A stretch of 64,000 nucleotides of DNA from the NCBI GenBank assembly GCA_963665935.1, contig OY762510.1:248001-312000 (forward strand). Reading direction: 5' to 3'. The DNA is from Syntrophus sp963665935 (GTDB lineage: Bacteria; Desulfobacterota; Syntrophia; Syntrophales; Syntrophaceae). Positions 24,038 through 30,101 of the stretch are shown here, one piece after another. A program made the position numbers and the translations under genes. The first letter of the stretch is position 1. Each line of letters opens with the position of its first letter. Under the pieces are notes generated by a model. That model ran no database searches, had not been told where the DNA came from, and saw only the letters and a program-made list of their open reading frames with translations.

Positions 24038-24849
24038 GCTGCCTGCTCTCGGTCTGCGATCATGTGGTTTTCGAGCATGATCAGGATCTGAGATGTCGGT
24101 TCGCGGCGATATTTTGCACTGTTGGTTAACAGCCAGGCCTTGATCTTCTGGTCGCGTTCGCTATTGTCGAACACGACCGGGAATGAATTTGAATCATTCG
24201 ATTTATTGTCTGCCATGGTTTTCAGGCTGGAAATGATGAGTTTCGCGCAATCTCGGCGAATATCTATGAATTCTTGATTTTGAATTGGATCAGAGAGGGA
24301 TGTACTTTCATCGATCTGCTCGATGATGCTTTCGGGCTGTCTCTCTGGATGGACTTCATCCTGCCCTATAACCACGGGAGCTTCCTGCACTGGCTCCTTA
24401 ACAGGAGCATCAGCGCCAGCAAGCACTTCTTCCCAGTCAGGTTTATTCCATGGATATTTACGCGATGTATTGGTTCGGCCGCGGACTACTGATCTTGCCA
24501 AGTCCTTGGCTATGTGCAGGGCAAAATCTTCCGTTGCTCCGTGATTAAGACCGTCGACTTTCGTTTTGTTACAGAAACTACAGAGCGGCTTGGGGCCTTC
24601 TGTGACGTACAATGACCGGCCGCAGTTTGAACACGTCCCTTTTTTCATCTTGTATTCCCTCTCGTAGATCTTTGAATTATCTTTCCCTTGGGTACAGTCC
24701 ACACACTGAAAATAGCGGTAGGACAGATCGGCACGCTTGAAGAATGCATCCTGCTGCCGATTGACGCACGCCTCATAAGAAAGGCGGGCGTATCCTCCGG
24801 GGAGATTTTCACAGACAAAAGTGTTTTTCATGGCTTCTTCAATGGTCAT
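24034..24849 (-). CDS. Zinc-finger phage protein, unknown function
   Basis: 271 aa. Cysteine motifs: CVDCTQGK near residue 49, then CSNCGRSL and CSFCNKTK near 73-95, giving at least one four-Cys zinc site. A long acidic, Pro/Glu-rich linker (about 140-190) leads to a helical C-terminal domain (FIDIRRDCAKLIISSLKTMAD). Probably binds DNA or protein. First large gene of the early operon after the CII-like region. No family recognised. Confidence 0.55.
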   Translation of the reverse strand: MTIEEAMKNTFVCENLPGGYARLSYEACVNRQQDAFFKRADLSYRYFQCVDCTQGKDNSKIYEREYKMKKGTCSNCGRSLYVTEGPKPLCSFCNKTKVDGLNHGATEDFALHIAKDLARSVVRGRTNTSRKYPWNKPDWEEVLAGADAPVKEPVQEAPVVIGQDEVHPERQPESIIEQIDESTSLSDPIQNQEFIDIRRDCAKLIISSLKTMADNKSNDSNSFPVVFDNSERDQKIKAWLLTNSAKYRREPTSQILIMLENHMIADREQAA

Positions 24850-24954
24850 GAGGCACCTTTACGACTCGATATTTCTGATATTGATTTCCCCCAGGAAGCG
24901 GACTGGAAACGCCGCTTCAAAACCGGGGAGTAAGGCCGTGGCGACTGCGCTCAT

Positions 24955-25089
24955 CTAAATGTGAAAGCGAACCGCCAGGGCAAAAAAGATCTTCCCTACC
25001 AATCCCAGGGGGAGGATCACCTGGGTGTCTTCTGCCCACAGACAATGAATGCCGTAAAACGAAACGATATGCGTGTATTTTGTTTTCAT
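24955..25089 (-). CDS. Conserved-looking 44-aa phage peptide
   Basis: Starts at ATG 25089 (weak GGCGGG upstream) and reads MKTKYTHIVSFYGIHCLW, then two short hydrophobic stretches ending AVRFHI. THIVSFYGI-x-C resembles a recurrent small phage protein; I recall similar short sequences but cannot verify. Without it the 24850-25225 stretch would be empty. No function can be proposed. Confidence 0.45.
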   Translation of the reverse strand: MKTKYTHIVSFYGIHCLWAEDTQVILPLGLVGKIFFALAVRFHI

Positions 25090-25103
25090 GGCCCGCCTAT
25101 GTG

Positions 25104-25138
25104 TGCCAGGGCAGTCTAGTATCCGGGCTGCCCTGGCA
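25104..25138. terminator. Perfect 11-bp inverted repeat (hairpin) upstream of early genes
   Basis: TGCCAGGGCAG (25104-25114) and CTGCCCTGGCA (25128-25138) pair perfectly over 11 bp with a 13-nt loop. No T-run follows on either strand, so it may be an attenuator, processing site or antitermination-linked hairpin rather than a simple terminator. It lies just after the CII-like gene in the leftward transcript. Confidence 0.5.
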
Positions 25139-25225
25139 AAGGAGAAGTGAAGAGTTGATATCCTGCTGCTTCCTAAAACGAGCGGCCAGCAGGTTGGCCT
25201 GAAAGACAGAAAGAAAAAGAGATGC

Positions 25226-25639
25226 CTATTCGACCAGTTTCTGCATGATGTTTAAAACCCTTATCGGATCAGGTGCTGATTCACTGAGAAGGGATCGTAT
25301 TTCCTCCTTCTCTCTGGGAGAGAGAAACGTCCCGCCGATGTCGTTGCACCATGTCTTGGCCATCTTGTATTTCTCGTCGCATGTGTCTGGAATACCGATA
25401 ATGGCCTTAGTGATGTACTCAAGAGGGATGTGATAAGGATGTTCTTTCTTGGGATTCTTCGCCGCATTCATCCGATACTCATTTATCACGTTGTAATAAT
25501 GGTTCCTGGGAATATCCAGGCGCATATGGATGTTTGCCCTCTCCTCGTACTCGGCCATGTGATCGATAGCCTCCTGGAGCATTGTCCTGTACTTTGAAAA
25601 GAAACTAAAACTTGTAACCTCTTCAATCGTTGCAGCCAT
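25226..25639 (-). CDS. CII-like phage regulatory protein
   Basis: 137 aa. Begins with a helix-rich segment (FFSKYRTMLQEAIDHMAEYE), then RANIHMRLDIPRNHYYNVINEYR, which resembles the DNA-contacting part of phage CII-type regulators, and KKEHPYHIPLEYITKAIIGI. First gene of the leftward early operon after Cro-like, with a strong GAGGAGG site. Immediately upstream is an array of five 13-bp repeats. Likely controls the early operon or the lysis-lysogeny decision. Assignment by pattern and position. Confidence 0.65.
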   Translation of the reverse strand: MAATIEEVTSFSFFSKYRTMLQEAIDHMAEYEERANIHMRLDIPRNHYYNVINEYRMNAAKNPKKEHPYHIPLEYITKAIIGIPDTCDEKYKMAKTWCNDIGGTFLSPREKEEIRSLLSESAPDPIRVLNIMQKLVE

Positions 25640-25658
25640 TTACCCCTCCTCTACACCA

Positions 25659-25723
25659 AATTTGTGTACTGAATTTGTGTACTAATTCCGTGTACCAATT
25701 TTGTGTGCGAATTCCGCGTGCCA
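25659..25723. repeat. Five tandem 13-bp repeats upstream of cII-like gene
   Basis: Units AATTTGTGTACTG, AATTTGTGTACTA, ATTCCGTGTACCA, ATTTTGTGTGCGA, ATTCCGCGTGCCA run without gaps from 25659 to 25723. Core GTGTAC/GTGTGC/GCGTGC is kept in each. They lie 20-84 bp upstream of the cII-like start codon, so they are in its leader or promoter. Iteron-like regularity suggests a multimeric protein-binding site. Confidence 0.75.
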
Positions 25724-25857
25724 AAATCACAGACAGAATTCACCTTAACCTTTAGTGTTGTTGAACAAAGCACGTTCCGGTAAGCTGTTTTCAAAAAGAG
25801 GAACTTGGTCATGCACTCACCAAAAATATTGAATAATCTTTCAAATAAGTTTACAAA

Positions 25858-25920
25858 AGGGGGCATGGGTTATGGTGTCCGGCTTACGCTTGGGACTGCC
25901 CCCCTATTTTGTTCTTTTCC
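25858..25920 (+). terminator. Rightward terminator-like hairpin
   Basis: GGGGGCA (25859-25865) pairs with TGCCCCC (about 25898-25904), enclosing a 32-nt region, followed by TATTTTGTTCTTTT. Orientation suits stopping rightward transcription from the cII-leader side before the small gene at 25947. Confidence 0.5.
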
Positions 25921-25946
25921 CAACTGTCAAAGACAGGGAATCACCT

Positions 25947-26123
25947 ATGTCCAGTAAGGCTGTTAAAGTTGAAGCCCTTAATGACGCGCTTAAAATCACA
26001 ATGCAGTATGCATCCAGTGAAGATCACAGCGTCGGTAAAATAGATGAGGTCCTGGAAAGCGTTTACCGGACGATCATCAAGTTGCAGGACGATACAAAAA
26101 TAAAGAATCACCTGCTGCCATAA
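25947..26123 (+). CDS. Small phage protein, plus strand
   Basis: 58 aa from ATG 25947, which is preceded by CAGGGAA. Helical: VKVEALNDALKITMQYASSEDH, then KIDEVLESVYRTIIKLQDD. A longer frame from 25872 would begin inside the terminator-like hairpin and is less likely. It lies between the cII-like and cro-like genes but on the opposite strand, so it may be expressed in lysogeny. No family recognised. Confidence 0.5.
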   Translation: MSSKAVKVEALNDALKITMQYASSEDHSVGKIDEVLESVYRTIIKLQDDTKIKNHLLP

Positions 26124-26130
26124 AGCTCCT

Positions 26131-26334
26131 TTATTTATTTTGTTCGGGGTACAACAAGTCCCGAACTGTGACGGCTCCATGTGTAGCTTTTTCTATGATA
26201 AGTGCGTTCTTCGGCGATGGGATTGATTTTCCGTTTTTTATACGCCAGATTGTGGGTTGTTTTAATCCCGCCTGCCTGGCAAATTCACTATCGCTAATCG
26301 AATTATTGGATAAGTATTTTCCTAAAGCATTCAT
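26131..26334 (-). CDS. Cro-like helix-turn-helix regulator
   Basis: 67 aa with SDSEFARQAGLKQPTIWRIKNGKSI, a clear helix-turn-helix (residues about 15-39) of the Cro/XRE type, and a short dimerisation tail. It is divergent from the larger repressor gene at 26358. The leftward promoter predicted at 26343-26371 would start transcription two or three nt before the ATG, so the mRNA may be leaderless. Expected to switch the phage to lytic growth. Confidence 0.85.
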   Translation of the reverse strand: MNALGKYLSNNSISDSEFARQAGLKQPTIWRIKNGKSIPSPKNALIIEKATHGAVTVRDLLYPEQNK

Positions 26335-26342
26335 GACGAGAC

Positions 26343-26385
26343 TATATACATGTATGAATGGATAAAGTCAATACATATATGAATG
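26343..26385 (-). promoter_or_regulatory. Leftward lytic promoter with operator copies
   Basis: On the minus strand TTGACT (26371-26366), a 17-nt spacer and TATATA (26348-26343) make a good sigma70 promoter for the cro-like gene. The spacer holds ATACATGTAT (26346-26355, palindrome, followed by GAATG). A second copy, ATACATATAT plus GAATG, is at 26371-26385 over the -35. Repressor binding here would block the lytic transcript. Start about 26336. Confidence 0.75.
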
Positions 26386-26924
26386 ACATCGAATTTGGAA
26401 AAACAATTAAAGACGCCCGGACGAAAAAGGGATGGTCTCAAGGGAAGCTGTCCAAGGAGGCTGGAATCTCTCAGGGAAGCATATCCAGGATAGAGGCCGG
26501 CAGTCAGAAAAACCTTACAAAGGCGACAAAAGATGCATTGCTTCAGGCATTAGGGATAAATGATGATGACATTGGACGTTTTGGGGGATTTTACCAGTCT
26601 ACCGAATATAATAAATGGTGCTCAATGGTCATTGATATACTTGAGTCAGAAGCTGTCTATGCAGATGCACTAAAGCAAAACATCTCTGCATTTCACACGG
26701 CAACCAAAGCAAAGCAGGAACGCGACCATTTGATTCATGCCCTCGAACAAAGAATGACAGATCAACGAAATGACGTGATACAGGAATACGAGACAAAACT
26801 TCAAAATATGAGACTCGAAATGCAGTCCGTCAGACAGATGATTGAAAAACATCAGAAAATGTTTGAAGAAAAGGGTTTTCAGTTACCTACCGCTACAGAC
26901 GAGGAAGATGGTACGCAAAAATAA
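26358..26924 (+). CDS. Phage repressor, XRE-type HTH with coiled-coil tail
   Basis: 188 aa from 26358 (181 aa if ATG 26379 is used). HTH in residues about 15-60: KTIKDARTKKGWSQGKLSKEAGISQGSISRIEAG. The C-terminal 90 residues are long charged helices (QKLQNMRLEMQSVRQMIEKH-like), i.e. oligomerisation by coiled coil. There is no S24/LexA-type autocleavage domain, so induction cannot rely on RecA-stimulated self-cleavage of this protein. Operators lie at its own start and in the 28.1-kb promoter. The first start codon overlaps the operator; leaderless translation is possible. Confidence 0.85.
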   Translation: MDKVNTYMNDIEFGKTIKDARTKKGWSQGKLSKEAGISQGSISRIEAGSQKNLTKATKDALLQALGINDDDIGRFGGFYQSTEYNKWCSMVIDILESEAVYADALKQNISAFHTATKAKQERDHLIHALEQRMTDQRNDVIQEYETKLQNMRLEMQSVRQMIEKHQKMFEEKGFQLPTATDEEDGTQK

Positions 26925-27084
26925 GCAAGGGCAACGGCATTGTGTATCTAGACATAAAGCATCCGGCATCGTCAACTAAATTATATTAATATCATAAATT
27001 TACTGATTAATACTTAGGTACAAACCCCTTCCAAATATCAGGGTTTACACTCACAATGACATAAGGCATGTAAAGCGGGTCTTT

Positions 27085-27660
27085 ATGATCGGAGCTAATA
27101 CTAAAATCGAAGAATTGAAAAAGAAAAGGCGCAGCCTTGATCTTATCGCAAATTTCGTCGATGGCTATGCGGAAGGATGGCATTTTGCAGTCAAAGAATG
27201 CTTCCGGGATGAATTGGATATCCGCTATACAAAACGCAAAGAGCCGATCCTCATTAATGATCAGCCTCAATACGATATTAAATTTGTCAATGGGAAACAA
27301 ATCAAGAAAAAAAGAACGAAAGAAGTAATGAGATGGACTCAAGGCCCGTTCTACTCCTTTGCAGAGGGCCATATCATTTATGACACTCCATTAGCATTTC
27401 AACAATGGTCCGAGTCCTTAACCAAAATACGGTTGGCTTGTATAATCTTCAGGGCGACACCAAATGACCTGGACAGCTCAGGTAATATGACAAATGGCAT
27501 GGTTAGCTTTTTATTAAAAGAACCAGATCACCGGAAAAAAACATTGGTGGAGATTGGACAATACCACCTGACTCAGAACAGGTTCGTTGACTATTTAAGA
27601 ACCGGGAAGATAGACGAAACATCCAAACAGACCTTACCTTCACAAATCTCGTTGTTTTGA
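27085..27660 (+). CDS. Unknown accessory protein downstream of repressor
   Basis: 191 aa. Basic N-terminus (KIEELKKKRRSLDLIANFVDGY), then WHFAVKECFRDELDIRYTKRKEP, a central basic stretch KQIKKKRTKEVMRW and a C-terminal segment QYHLTQNRFVDYLRTGKIDE. No membrane helix or signal. It is followed after 6 nt by a SWIM-type zinc-finger gene and then a terminator, so the two form a unit probably expressed with the repressor in the lysogen. Not recognised; such units are frequently phage-exclusion or host-modifying genes, an inference from position only. Confidence 0.55.
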   Translation: MIGANTKIEELKKKRRSLDLIANFVDGYAEGWHFAVKECFRDELDIRYTKRKEPILINDQPQYDIKFVNGKQIKKKRTKEVMRWTQGPFYSFAEGHIIYDTPLAFQQWSESLTKIRLACIIFRATPNDLDSSGNMTNGMVSFLLKEPDHRKKTLVEIGQYHLTQNRFVDYLRTGKIDETSKQTLPSQISLF

Positions 27661-27666
27661 GGAATA

Positions 27667-28005
27667 ATGAGCGAATCAAAGACATTCCTTATAAAAGGAT
27701 CCTCCCCAGATCCTTATGAGGTGACATTCAAAAGGAGGGAGGATCAAAGATTAAATGCATATTGCACTTGTCCTGCTTCTGAATTTGGTATGTATTGCAA
27801 ACACCGGATAAGAATCCTCAAGGGTTCAACGGATAATATCATCAGCGGAAACAAGAATGATGTGGCCGTAGTTGTCGATTGGCTGAAAAATACTGATCTT
27901 GAGTTAATATTGAATGAGTTTGGTAAACTGGAAAGTGAAGAGATGAGAATCAAGAAGGAACTACAAATGGTTAAGAAGATATTGGCAAGAACATTGATTA
28001 AATAA
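27667..28005 (+). CDS. SWIM-type zinc-finger protein
   Basis: 112 aa. DQRLNAYCTCPASEFGMYCKHRIRIL matches the SWIM zinc finger (CxC-x(n)-CxH), residues about 32-54. The C-terminal half is helical (VAVVVDWLKNTDLELILNEF; EEMRIKKELQMVKKIL). SWIM fingers bind DNA or proteins. Co-transcribed with the preceding gene and followed by the strong terminator at 28027. Role in the lysogen unknown. Confidence 0.7.
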   Translation: MSESKTFLIKGSSPDPYEVTFKRREDQRLNAYCTCPASEFGMYCKHRIRILKGSTDNIISGNKNDVAVVVDWLKNTDLELILNEFGKLESEEMRIKKELQMVKKILARTLIK

Positions 28006-28026
28006 AAGATCAATCGATAAAATTTC

Positions 28027-28052
28027 AAAAGGCCCCGAGAGGGCCTTTTTTT
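28027..28052 (+). terminator. Rho-independent terminator
   Basis: AAAAGGCCC (28027-28035), CGAGA loop region, GGGCCTTTTTTT. A classic hairpin plus T-run. It ends the lysogenic unit and separates it from the repressor-controlled promoter at 28085. Confidence 0.85.
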
Positions 28053-28063
28053 GTTTCTACGCA

Positions 28064-28113
28064 ATACATCTATGAATATTCTTCTTGACGGATACAATTC
28101 ATACATGTATATT
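28064..28113 (+). promoter_or_regulatory. Repressor-controlled rightward promoter
   Basis: TTGACG (28085-28090), 17-nt spacer, TATATT (28108-28113). The spacer ends ATTCATACATG and with the -10 forms ATTCATACATGTATAT, the same core as in the cro promoter on the other strand. Another operator-like copy, ATACATCTATGAAT, is at 28064-28077. Transcription would start near 28120 and read into the RNA region and on to integrase. Confidence 0.75.
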
Positions 28114-28156
28114 TCCATTCATCGGATGCATGCTGAACCGTTTGACAGTCAACGCC

Positions 28157-28303
28157 ATGGCAAAGAGGCCGCAAAGGCGAATACGACATCGGCGGATCGG
28201 CAAGATGAAAACGAAGGCGGCGCCGGTCGTCGCCGGAAGCAAACCTTCTGGAGCCATTAGTCGCACGGAAGGGAAACGGATCTTTAAAGAGTCATCCACT
28301 TAG
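28157..28303 (+). CDS. Possible small very basic peptide
   Basis: 48-aa frame starting MAKRPQRRIRHRRIGKMKTK, ending inside the left arm of the 17-bp inverted repeat. Very rich in Arg/Lys. No ribosome site; overlapping frames (28126-28260 for a 44-aa peptide) are equally open, so the stretch may instead be leader of the structured RNA. Listed because the stretch is otherwise empty. Confidence 0.25.
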   Translation: MAKRPQRRIRHRRIGKMKTKAAPVVAGSKPSGAISRTEGKRIFKESST

Positions 28304-28450
28304 GGCGGGGAAACGATCTCGGAAACGCCGCCGTGGTTAAGGCAACAAGGGCTATCATAATCGGTGCTCGTTCCCAGGGCATAGTCGAAGGAAAGCCGAT
28401 AGAGGGGAAGAGAAGTAAGGCGGCTTCCCCCCTCGCCCTAAGTGGATGAC
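28291..28450 (+). ncRNA. RNA domain closed by a perfect 17-bp inverted repeat
   Basis: GTCATCCACTTAGGGCG (28291-28307) and CGCCCTAAGTGGATGAC (28434-28450) are perfect reverse complements. Inside are further helices: ATCGG...CCGAT, and GAGGGGAAG (about 28402-28410) with CTTCCCC-CCTC, plus several GGAAA loops. No ORF fits. No target-site duplication was seen at the ends, so a MITE is less likely than a structured RNA. It lies 16 nt upstream of the tRNA-like fold in the same predicted transcript. Confidence 0.6.
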
Positions 28451-28466
28451 GAGATTGGAAATCATG

Positions 28467-28526
28467 GGCCGGGTCTCCTCGTAGGGCGGATGATGATTGA
28501 CGCGGGTTCGAGTCCCGCCCCGGCCA
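28467..28526 (+). ncRNA. tRNA-like fold lacking an anticodon arm
   Basis: A 60-nt segment with a perfect 7-bp acceptor (GGCCGGG/CCCGGCC), a perfect 5-bp T stem (GCGGG/CCCGC, 28502-28518) and canonical T loop TTCGAGT. A short D-like arm (TCC...GGA with a GTAGGGC loop) is possible. Only 11 nt (TGATGATTGAC) lie where a 17-nt anticodon arm plus variable loop belongs. So it cannot decode; it is a tRNA mimic or remnant. The 3' end reads A-GCCA. Confidence 0.65.
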
Positions 28527-28545
28527 GCCAAAAACAGGTGATGGA

Positions 28546-28683
28546 ATGGCAAAACAGAAGCCGCTAAAAAATGTCAATTTATGCCGGACATGCAGAAGGT
28601 GGCAAAAGCCGATCTGCTTTATTCAGGCCATCCTGGGCATCAGTCCAGGGGGAAAAGGTTGGTGCATTGCCCATTGGAAATGA
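28546..28683 (+). CDS. Small zinc-knuckle protein (45 aa)
   Basis: ATG 28546 gives MAKQKPLKNVNLCRTCRRWQ ... ending GWCIAHWK. Cysteines at 13, 16, 24, 40 and His 43 form a plausible zinc site (CxxC ... CxxH). It is in the repressor-controlled rightward unit between the tRNA-like fold and a small membrane protein, and is too short for usual ORF listings. Reasonable purine-rich site (AGGTGATGGA) upstream. Function unknown. Confidence 0.5.
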   Translation: MAKQKPLKNVNLCRTCRRWQKPICFIQAILGISPGGKGWCIAHWK

Positions 28684-28694
28684 CAGGAGACACA

Positions 28695-28841
28695 ATGAAA
28701 AACATAATCCGAGACAAGACGCTGGCCTTTGCCGAAAGGAATTGGAGCATATTTAGCGAATACATTTTTGGCGCCGCGATCGGAATGACCGTTGTACTTG
28801 TAATTTTGCTGGCACTTTTCAGAGCAATGATGAGGACATAG
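28695..28841 (+). CDS. Small single-helix membrane protein (48 aa)
   Basis: ATG 28695 follows CAGGAGA with good spacing. N-terminal amphipathic half (KNIIRDKTLAFAERNWSIF) and one membrane helix (IGMTVVLVILLALFRAMM). Stop at 28841 marks the beginning of the long non-coding segment. A longer frame from 28581 overlaps the zinc-knuckle gene and is not preferred. Role unknown. Confidence 0.6.
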   Translation: MKNIIRDKTLAFAERNWSIFSEYIFGAAIGMTVVLVILLALFRAMMRT

Positions 28842-29612
28842 AGGTCAATAACAATATTTTTCCACCGGTCAGTGTGTTTGGAATCCTCAAGGAATCCGGA
28901 GAACGAAGAGGCGCGGACCAGGCGCGAATGACGAGGGAGAACGCCGCATCCGAAAGCGAGCCCTGGGAACAATCCGATACCGCGGTAAACATGGCGACAT
29001 GCTCTGCGGTATCGAGTCGAAAGGCGTGACAGCCGGAGAGACGGCGTTAAAAAGATTGATGGGTGAGTTATACGCTCCCTTAACGGGTGGCCTGGTAATC
29101 AGGGAACGTTCGACCGCGATGAGCGGCAGCGAAATACCGGTGGAACAGTGCGTATATGACATCCGGGAATAGACCGGAACAATTTGAGAGCACACCCGGG
29201 ATGATCGCCCGGGTCAATACCGCCATAACAGATCGAAGGTTAACACCCCAAACGGAGCGCGGCGGGTGAAGGAAAGTCACTAACTAAACCTGGAACTAGG
29301 ACGACAGCTACCCACTCCGAGCACTAAAGAGACGTAGCAACCCTTGTGACTTCTCCGGGTGGAAAGAACCCGGAACAAAAAGAAAATAATTCCGTGCGGC
29401 GTGGAAGGACACGCAATCCGAGTGCCACCAAATCCCATGGTAAGGTTCGGAGTAGATAAGCCTAATAAAGCCCTACGGGATAGCCGGTATCAAGCCCGGC
29501 CACGGTACTTAATAAGACCCACTGGCAACACGCTGTCATACCTCCTTGATAGGACGCGGCTGATCAGGCCATGCCCCTAGCGGACTCTAAAGGGAACAGG
29601 GGCACAACCACG
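28842..29612 (+). ncRNA. Large highly structured non-coding RNA (candidate GOLLD/ROOL-like class)
   Basis: About 770 nt with no convincing ORF but many perfect hairpins: CGATACCGC/GCGGTATCG (28975-28983/29006-29014, with an inner CATG-GCGA-CATG GNRA tetraloop), GCCG/CGGC (29032/29042), TCCGG/CCGGA (29162/29174), ACCCGGG/CCCGGGT (29194/29208), TCCGGGT/ACCCGGA (29354/29368), GCGTG/CACGC (29399/29410), GCCGG/CCGGC (29483/29496), TGCCCCT/AGGGGCA (29572/29598). Single-stranded parts are A-rich on the plus strand (for example ACAAAAAGAAAATAA), and the GNRA loop reads on this strand, giving orientation. It is downstream of a repressor-controlled promoter and of a tRNA-like fold. Size, prophage location and tRNA proximity fit giant ornate phage RNAs; exact class unproven. 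No group II domain V or RNase P core was recognised. Confidence 0.72.
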
Positions 29613-29624
29613 AGAGGACTCAGC

Positions 29625-29867
29625 ATGTACGTACCGACTGGATTTGATGAGAGAGAAGCGATTACAATCCCCCTTCCAAGTAGAGCAGCCACCATGTCAG
29701 AGGTTATCGCATTCACCGGGCAGAGGCTGGCAGACGCCCTTCAGGAATATCCAATGAAACGCGGGCAGCATATGAGATGGATCACAACAGGGAAAATTGA
29801 TTTCAGGCCGGCCGGATCTGTCACATATTATGTATCCTATCAGGAACGGCTTGGTTTTGGGGATTGA
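29625..29867 (+). CDS. Small phage protein (80 aa)
   Basis: ATG 29625 (GAGAGGA upstream) starts 22 nt after the last RNA hairpin: MYVPTGFDEREAITIPLPSR, then MSEVIAFTGQRLADALQEYP and a beta-type end (FRPAGSVTYYVSYQERLGF). The frame could start earlier at 29571 but that would lie within the terminal hairpin. No family recognised. It shares the transcript with the RNA and the integrase. Confidence 0.5.
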   Translation: MYVPTGFDEREAITIPLPSRAATMSEVIAFTGQRLADALQEYPMKRGQHMRWITTGKIDFRPAGSVTYYVSYQERLGFGD

Positions 29868-29870
29868 TCG

Positions 29871-30101
29871 GTGGAAGCTCAAATAACAGCAAAGGATTTG
29901 AGACGGTTGGAGGATAAAATTGACATCCTCCTGACCGCAATGGGGTTGACGGACAAATCCCGGAAGCCCCCTGCTGAGTTGACAAATATGGCGAAATATT
30001 CCGTGTTGCAATTCCGTTTGAAATCATCTAAAAATCCAAATCATGGCCGTCAAACAGATAAGAGAGGGTGTGTGGCAAATATCGATCCGGTTGAGTCGTG
30101 A
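29871..30101 (+). CDS. Possible small helical protein upstream of integrase
   Basis: Starts with GTG at 29871: EAQITAKDLRRLEDKIDILLTA and further residues, overlapping the first 59 bp of integrase in another frame. Helical, charged start. In this position many phages encode an excisionase or a regulator, but no helix-turn-helix is clear, so this is tentative. The C-terminal part that overlaps integrase may not be functionally constrained. Confidence 0.4.
   Translation: MEAQITAKDLRRLEDKIDILLTAMGLTDKSRKPPAELTNMAKYSVLQFRLKSSKNPNHGRQTDKRGCVANIDPVES

Noticed and set aside
25659..25723. CRISPR array
   Set aside because: Repeats are 13 bp and contiguous with no spacers and no cas genes; no CRISPR array was seen elsewhere in the window.
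28291..28450. MITE with 17-bp terminal inverted repeats
   Set aside because: No target-site duplication at the edges and rich internal structure; kept as an RNA domain, with MITE as the alternative to test.
28467..28526. tmRNA end
   Set aside because: The T arm and acceptor resemble a tmRNA 3' end, but there is no GGATTCGACGG-type 5' partner and no tag reading frame in the expected place; the acceptor partner lies only 45 nt upstream.
28842..29612. Group I or group II intron, RNase P RNA
   Set aside because: No intron-encoded protein, no recognisable domain V or P7 core, and no disrupted gene around it; RNase P conserved boxes were not found.
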